This document shows, piece after piece, positions 61,488 to 64,000 of a stretch of 64,000 nucleotides of DNA (position 1 is the stretch's first letter; each line of letters begins with the position of its first letter). The stretch comes from CAZGOM01 sp964542875. Lineage in GTDB: Bacteria > Planctomycetota > Phycisphaerae > Phycisphaerales > Phycisphaeraceae. The notes beneath the pieces are model-generated. The model had not been told where the DNA came from. It worked only from the letters and a program-made list of their open reading frames with translations, and did not search any database. The stretch lies in assembly GCA_964542875.1 (NCBI GenBank), contig CAZIWA010000012.1:10613-74612 (forward strand). Reading direction: 5' to 3'. The translations under genes were made by a program, and so were the position numbers.

Positions 61488-62318
61488 ATGGAATACCCTT
61501 CTTTCCAGCCACGCCACCGTTCTGTTCAAATCGCTTCAGGTTTTACGCTCATCGAATTGCTTGTAGTGATCAGCATCATCGGCGTGCTGATGGCGCTCCT
61601 GCTGCCTTCCCTGGGCGCGGCGCGCAACGCCGCACGCAAAGTGGTTTGCGCCAGCAATCTCCGGCAATTCGGCTTGGCCGTATGGAATTATGACAACGAC
61701 TTCAACGGTCTGCCCGGCGGACGGTTCAACGTTTCCAACTGCCTAGGCACAGCCACCTCCAACGCCGGCAATACGCGAAAAATGCATCAGATCATGCGTG
61801 AGGACTATAAAATCGCGCAGAAGCAAACCCTCTGCCCTTCCTTCCAAGGCTGGGACGCAGGCACCTTCGATCATCCCTGGAATAAAAACGACGACACTGC
61901 ACAGCTCACCTACATGTGGATGATGGGCTGGGGCAGCCGGCCGGCCAGCCCGATCGGAAACGTGCAGATCGGCAATGTGGACACTGGATGGCTCAAAGGC
62001 ACCTACCCCAGCTATGCCGCTGGTTTTTACCCTGCCATGTGGCTTAAGCGCGGAATGATTCTGCCCCCCAGCCAGCACCCCATGATGTTCGACGTAAACT
62101 ACGTGAACCGGCCTCAGGTGGACATGCCCAATACAGCTAACCATTTGTTGCCTAATGGCTTGCCAGAAGGCGCCAACACCCTTTTCGCCGACGGACATGT
62201 GGAATTCCTCGCCGTTCGGCTGGGCGAATCCTGGGAGTTGATGAACGTGAATCACTATTGGTCGCCCAACTTCGCCAAGCCCACGGGGGCAAGCATCATG
62301 ACCACGTTTAATAACTAA
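61488..62318 (+). CDS. Prepilin-like protein with DUF1559-type features
   Basis: A 276-residue protein. The prepilin segment GFTLIELLVVISIIGVLMAL follows an 18-residue leader. The stalk has SNLRQFGLAVWNYDNDF and the C-terminus GANTLFADGHVEF with the DG motif. The ATG at 61488 has GAGG six bases upstream; a GTG at 61476 is possible. It is divergent from the prepilin-like gene at 61275 with a 212-base gap. It is probably a separate unit from rpsT, which has its own promoter. Confidence 0.88.
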   Translation: MEYPSFQPRHRSVQIASGFTLIELLVVISIIGVLMALLLPSLGAARNAARKVVCASNLRQFGLAVWNYDNDFNGLPGGRFNVSNCLGTATSNAGNTRKMHQIMREDYKIAQKQTLCPSFQGWDAGTFDHPWNKNDDTAQLTYMWMMGWGSRPASPIGNVQIGNVDTGWLKGTYPSYAAGFYPAMWLKRGMILPPSQHPMMFDVNYVNRPQVDMPNTANHLLPNGLPEGANTLFADGHVEFLAVRLGESWELMNVNHYWSPNFAKPTGASIMTTFNN

Positions 62319-62329
62319 CGCTGGGCTAC

Positions 62330-62358
62330 TTGCATTCATGCCCCAGGTTTGCCATAAT
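62330..62358 (+). promoter_or_regulatory. Promoter of rpsT
   Basis: TTGCAT (62330-62335), a 17-base spacer and CATAAT (62353-62358). The leader to the ATG at 62419 would be about 55 bases. Confidence 0.7.
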
Positions 62359-62418
62359 GTGGGGCTCACGATTGAACTGGATTCGTTCAAGAACTTTTGA
62401 GACAAAGCCGAGAAACAG

Positions 62419-62697
62419 ATGCCCAATACCAAGAGCGCAGCCAAGAACGTCCGCAAAAGCACCAAGCTCAACGCCCGCAACCGCTGGCGTAAGGTTGAAG
62501 TGAAGACCGCGATCAAGGACTTTACTGCGCAACTCGAAGCTGGCAACGCCGCTGAAGCTGAAAAGCAGGTTCCCGAGCTCTTTAAGCTCCTGGATCAGGT
62601 CAGCTCCACCAGCACCTTCCACAAGAACACCACCAGCCGCTACAAGAGCCGGCTGACCAAGCGCCTCAACGCGCTCAAGGCCGGCGCCAAGGCCTAA
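62419..62697 (+). CDS. rpsT: 30S ribosomal protein S20
   Basis: A 92-residue basic protein starting PNTKSAAKNVRKSTKLNARN, with the typical S20 N-terminus and helical hairpin (RKVEVKTAIKDF) and the C-terminal HKNTTSRYKSRLTKRLNAL. It binds 16S rRNA early in 30S assembly. The gene has its own promoter and terminator. Confidence 0.97.
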   Translation: MPNTKSAAKNVRKSTKLNARNRWRKVEVKTAIKDFTAQLEAGNAAEAEKQVPELFKLLDQVSSTSTFHKNTTSRYKSRLTKRLNALKAGAKA

Positions 62698-62729
62698 GCC
62701 TTCGCTCGAGCCCTCTACCGCACATTGGC

Positions 62730-62763
62730 GACAACCCTGACTTTCTCAGGGTTGTTGTCGTTT
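62730..62763 (+). terminator. Intrinsic terminator after rpsT
   Basis: GACAACCCTGA (62730-62740) pairs with TCAGGGTTGTTGTC (62746-62759) around CTTTC and is followed by GTTTG. The remaining gap to 63090 (about 330 bases) holds a TATAAT (63017-63022) without a good -35, a small TGCCA/TGGCA hairpin near 62902-62917, and no convincing gene. Confidence 0.85.
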
Positions 62764-63090
62764 GGACAGACAACGACGCGCCCCACTATCATCAGCTCTC
62801 AGTCTAAAAGCATTTGGGGTATTGCCGGCACATGCACCCGGGTTATCGCGTGATCGGGCTATCAGGAGGCTTCGAGCAAGTTCATGCCGCCCAAGGTGAA
62901 TGCCATTTTGTGGCATGATCCGCCTTTGGGTTCCTCATAGACACCCGACAACCCGTCACCCGGGCATACGGGAAATCGGCAAATGCTTTTGCCCTGTTCC
63001 AACTCCCAATCAACGCTATAATTTCAACTGAATTACAGCCGAACTACGCTGCGTCGGTTCCTTTCCGCACATCTCAAAACGGAGCGCTCC

Positions 63091-63915
63091 ATGGCCCTTA
63101 ATCCCAAACAGGTACGTGATTTTGAACGCGATGGATATGTCATGGTGCCGGGCTTTTTAGACCCTGAAGAAACACAGCTCCTTTTGGACACCGCCAAGGA
63201 AGACCACGGCATGATGGACAATGCCGTAGGCATCGAAGACGCCGCGGGCAAGAAGAGCAAACTTTCCCTCTGGAACCACCCCGGAAACGACATCTACGGC
63301 ATGATCGCCCGCTCGCGCAGAATGGTCGACGGCATGGAGCAATGCCTCGGCGGCGAGGTTTACCATTATCACACCAAAGTCATGCTCAAGGAGCCCAAGG
63401 TCGGCGGAGCCTGGGAATGGCACCAGGACTATGGCTACTGGTACAACAACGGTTGCCTCTTCCCCTACATGGCGAGCTGCCTCATCGCCATCGACCGGGC
63501 AGTGAAAGCCAACGGCTGCCTTCAGGTGCTCAAAGGCTCGCACCACCTGGGCCGGGTGAATCACGGCCGCTTTGGCGAGCAGACCGGCGCAGACCCCGAA
63601 CGCGTCAACGAAGCCATGAAGCGCATGGAACTGGTCTACTGCGAAATGGAGCCCGGCACGGCGCTCTTCTTCCATGGCAACCTGTTGCACGCATCCTCGG
63701 CCAACACCTCAGACAAGCCCCGCTGGTCGCTCATCTGCTGCTACAACGCCGCGCGCAACAACCCCTACAAGGAATCTCATCACCCCTCTTACACCCCACT
63801 GGTGAAAGTGGACGACTCTGCGGTGAAAGCCATCGGCAAAACCAAGTTCGACACAAGCAACGACAGCATTTACCACGCGGAAAAAGACGCCACCACGGGC
63901 GCCAAGAAAAAGTAA
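63091..63915 (+). CDS. Phytanoyl-CoA dioxygenase (PhyH)-family Fe(II)/2-oxoglutarate oxygenase
   Basis: A 274-residue enzyme starting PKQVRDFERDGYVMVPGFLD. The iron ligands are His111 and Asp113 in WEWHQDYG and His200 in GNLLHASSAN; Arg211 in DKPRWSL is the likely 2-oxoglutarate contact. The family hydroxylates lipids, amino acids and small molecules such as ectoine. The substrate is unknown. GGAG lies about seven bases before the ATG, and TATAAT at 63017-63022 is a candidate -10. The sequence ends near the window edge with no further gene visible. Confidence 0.9.
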   Translation: MALNPKQVRDFERDGYVMVPGFLDPEETQLLLDTAKEDHGMMDNAVGIEDAAGKKSKLSLWNHPGNDIYGMIARSRRMVDGMEQCLGGEVYHYHTKVMLKEPKVGGAWEWHQDYGYWYNNGCLFPYMASCLIAIDRAVKANGCLQVLKGSHHLGRVNHGRFGEQTGADPERVNEAMKRMELVYCEMEPGTALFFHGNLLHASSANTSDKPRWSLICCYNAARNNPYKESHHPSYTPLVKVDDSAVKAIGKTKFDTSNDSIYHAEKDATTGAKKK

Positions 63916-64000
63916 ATCAAGCAACATCACACGAGCCGTGCCTGCCCCAGGGTAAAAGCATTTGTCGATTTCCCACGCGCCCGGGTGACCGGGTGACGGG

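Noticed and set aside
62832..62935. Short frames of 18 and 28 codons between rpsT and the dioxygenase gene
   Set aside because: One has an AGGAGG about 14 bases upstream, but composition and length give no support and nothing recognisable is encoded.
63978..64000. CGGGTGAC repeated twice at the window end
   Set aside because: Too short to call a repeat array; it may simply be local GC-rich sequence and the window stops there.

Overview
The window looks like chromosomal DNA of a planctomycete, most likely class Phycisphaerae. Four markers point there. One gene (38796-39203) matches a small protein family restricted to Planctomycetes and Verrucomicrobia. There are three prepilin-like proteins of the type expanded in this phylum. 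A large exported protein (9542-12841) carries an N-terminal FEAIESRMLLS segment resembling the planctomycete LEPR-xLL motif. The GC content is high, so most coding regions also carry long open antisense frames. I saw no phage, insertion sequence, CRISPR array or rRNA.

Layout. 1-7830: partial miaA, a TPR glycosyltransferase-like membrane protein, a YegP-like protein, pabB, a mannose-1-phosphate guanylyltransferase, a PTPS/QueD-family protein with an ExxHGH motif, tRNA-Phe, a substrate-binding lipoprotein and a zinc-ribbon protein. 7951-17357: a GT1 glycosyltransferase, a G8/beta-helix surface protein, a GH43-like/GH29 fusion, an epimerase and an FCD-type GntR regulator. 17577-31760: a giant hybrid histidine kinase followed by what I read as a ceramide/sphingolipid locus. 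31859-39349: CocE-like hydrolase, PL22-like lyase, epimerase, prepilin-like protein, short SecA-like ATPase, a TIGR04138-type protein and tRNA-Glu. 39460-49121: two tandem membrane proteins built from Tudor-like barrels, mnmA, secreted proteins including a GH113-like enzyme, and two tandem small CxxC membrane proteins. 49155-52027: a self-controlled GntR/ABC exporter operon. 52089-61275: a minus-strand run of metabolic genes (MBL hydrolase, orphan NuoG-like protein, threonine dehydratase, RDD protein, VOC protein, PhnD-like protein, prepilin-like protein). 61488-63915: prepilin-like protein, rpsT and a PhyH-type dioxygenase.

The most interesting system is at 22850-31760. One 1,139-residue protein fuses a fatty acyl-AMP ligase, an acyl carrier protein and a serine-palmitoyltransferase-like enzyme. 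It heads a tightly packed operon with an ABC exporter, a GT-B-like protein and a YghO-type GNAT acyltransferase. An NAD-dependent epimerase-like reductase lies convergent to it, 11 bases behind the hybrid kinase gene. These are the five activities known to be needed for Caulobacter ceramide synthesis, here carried on three polypeptides, with a candidate transporter and head-group enzyme inside the operon. This is inferred from motifs and gene order; no search was run.
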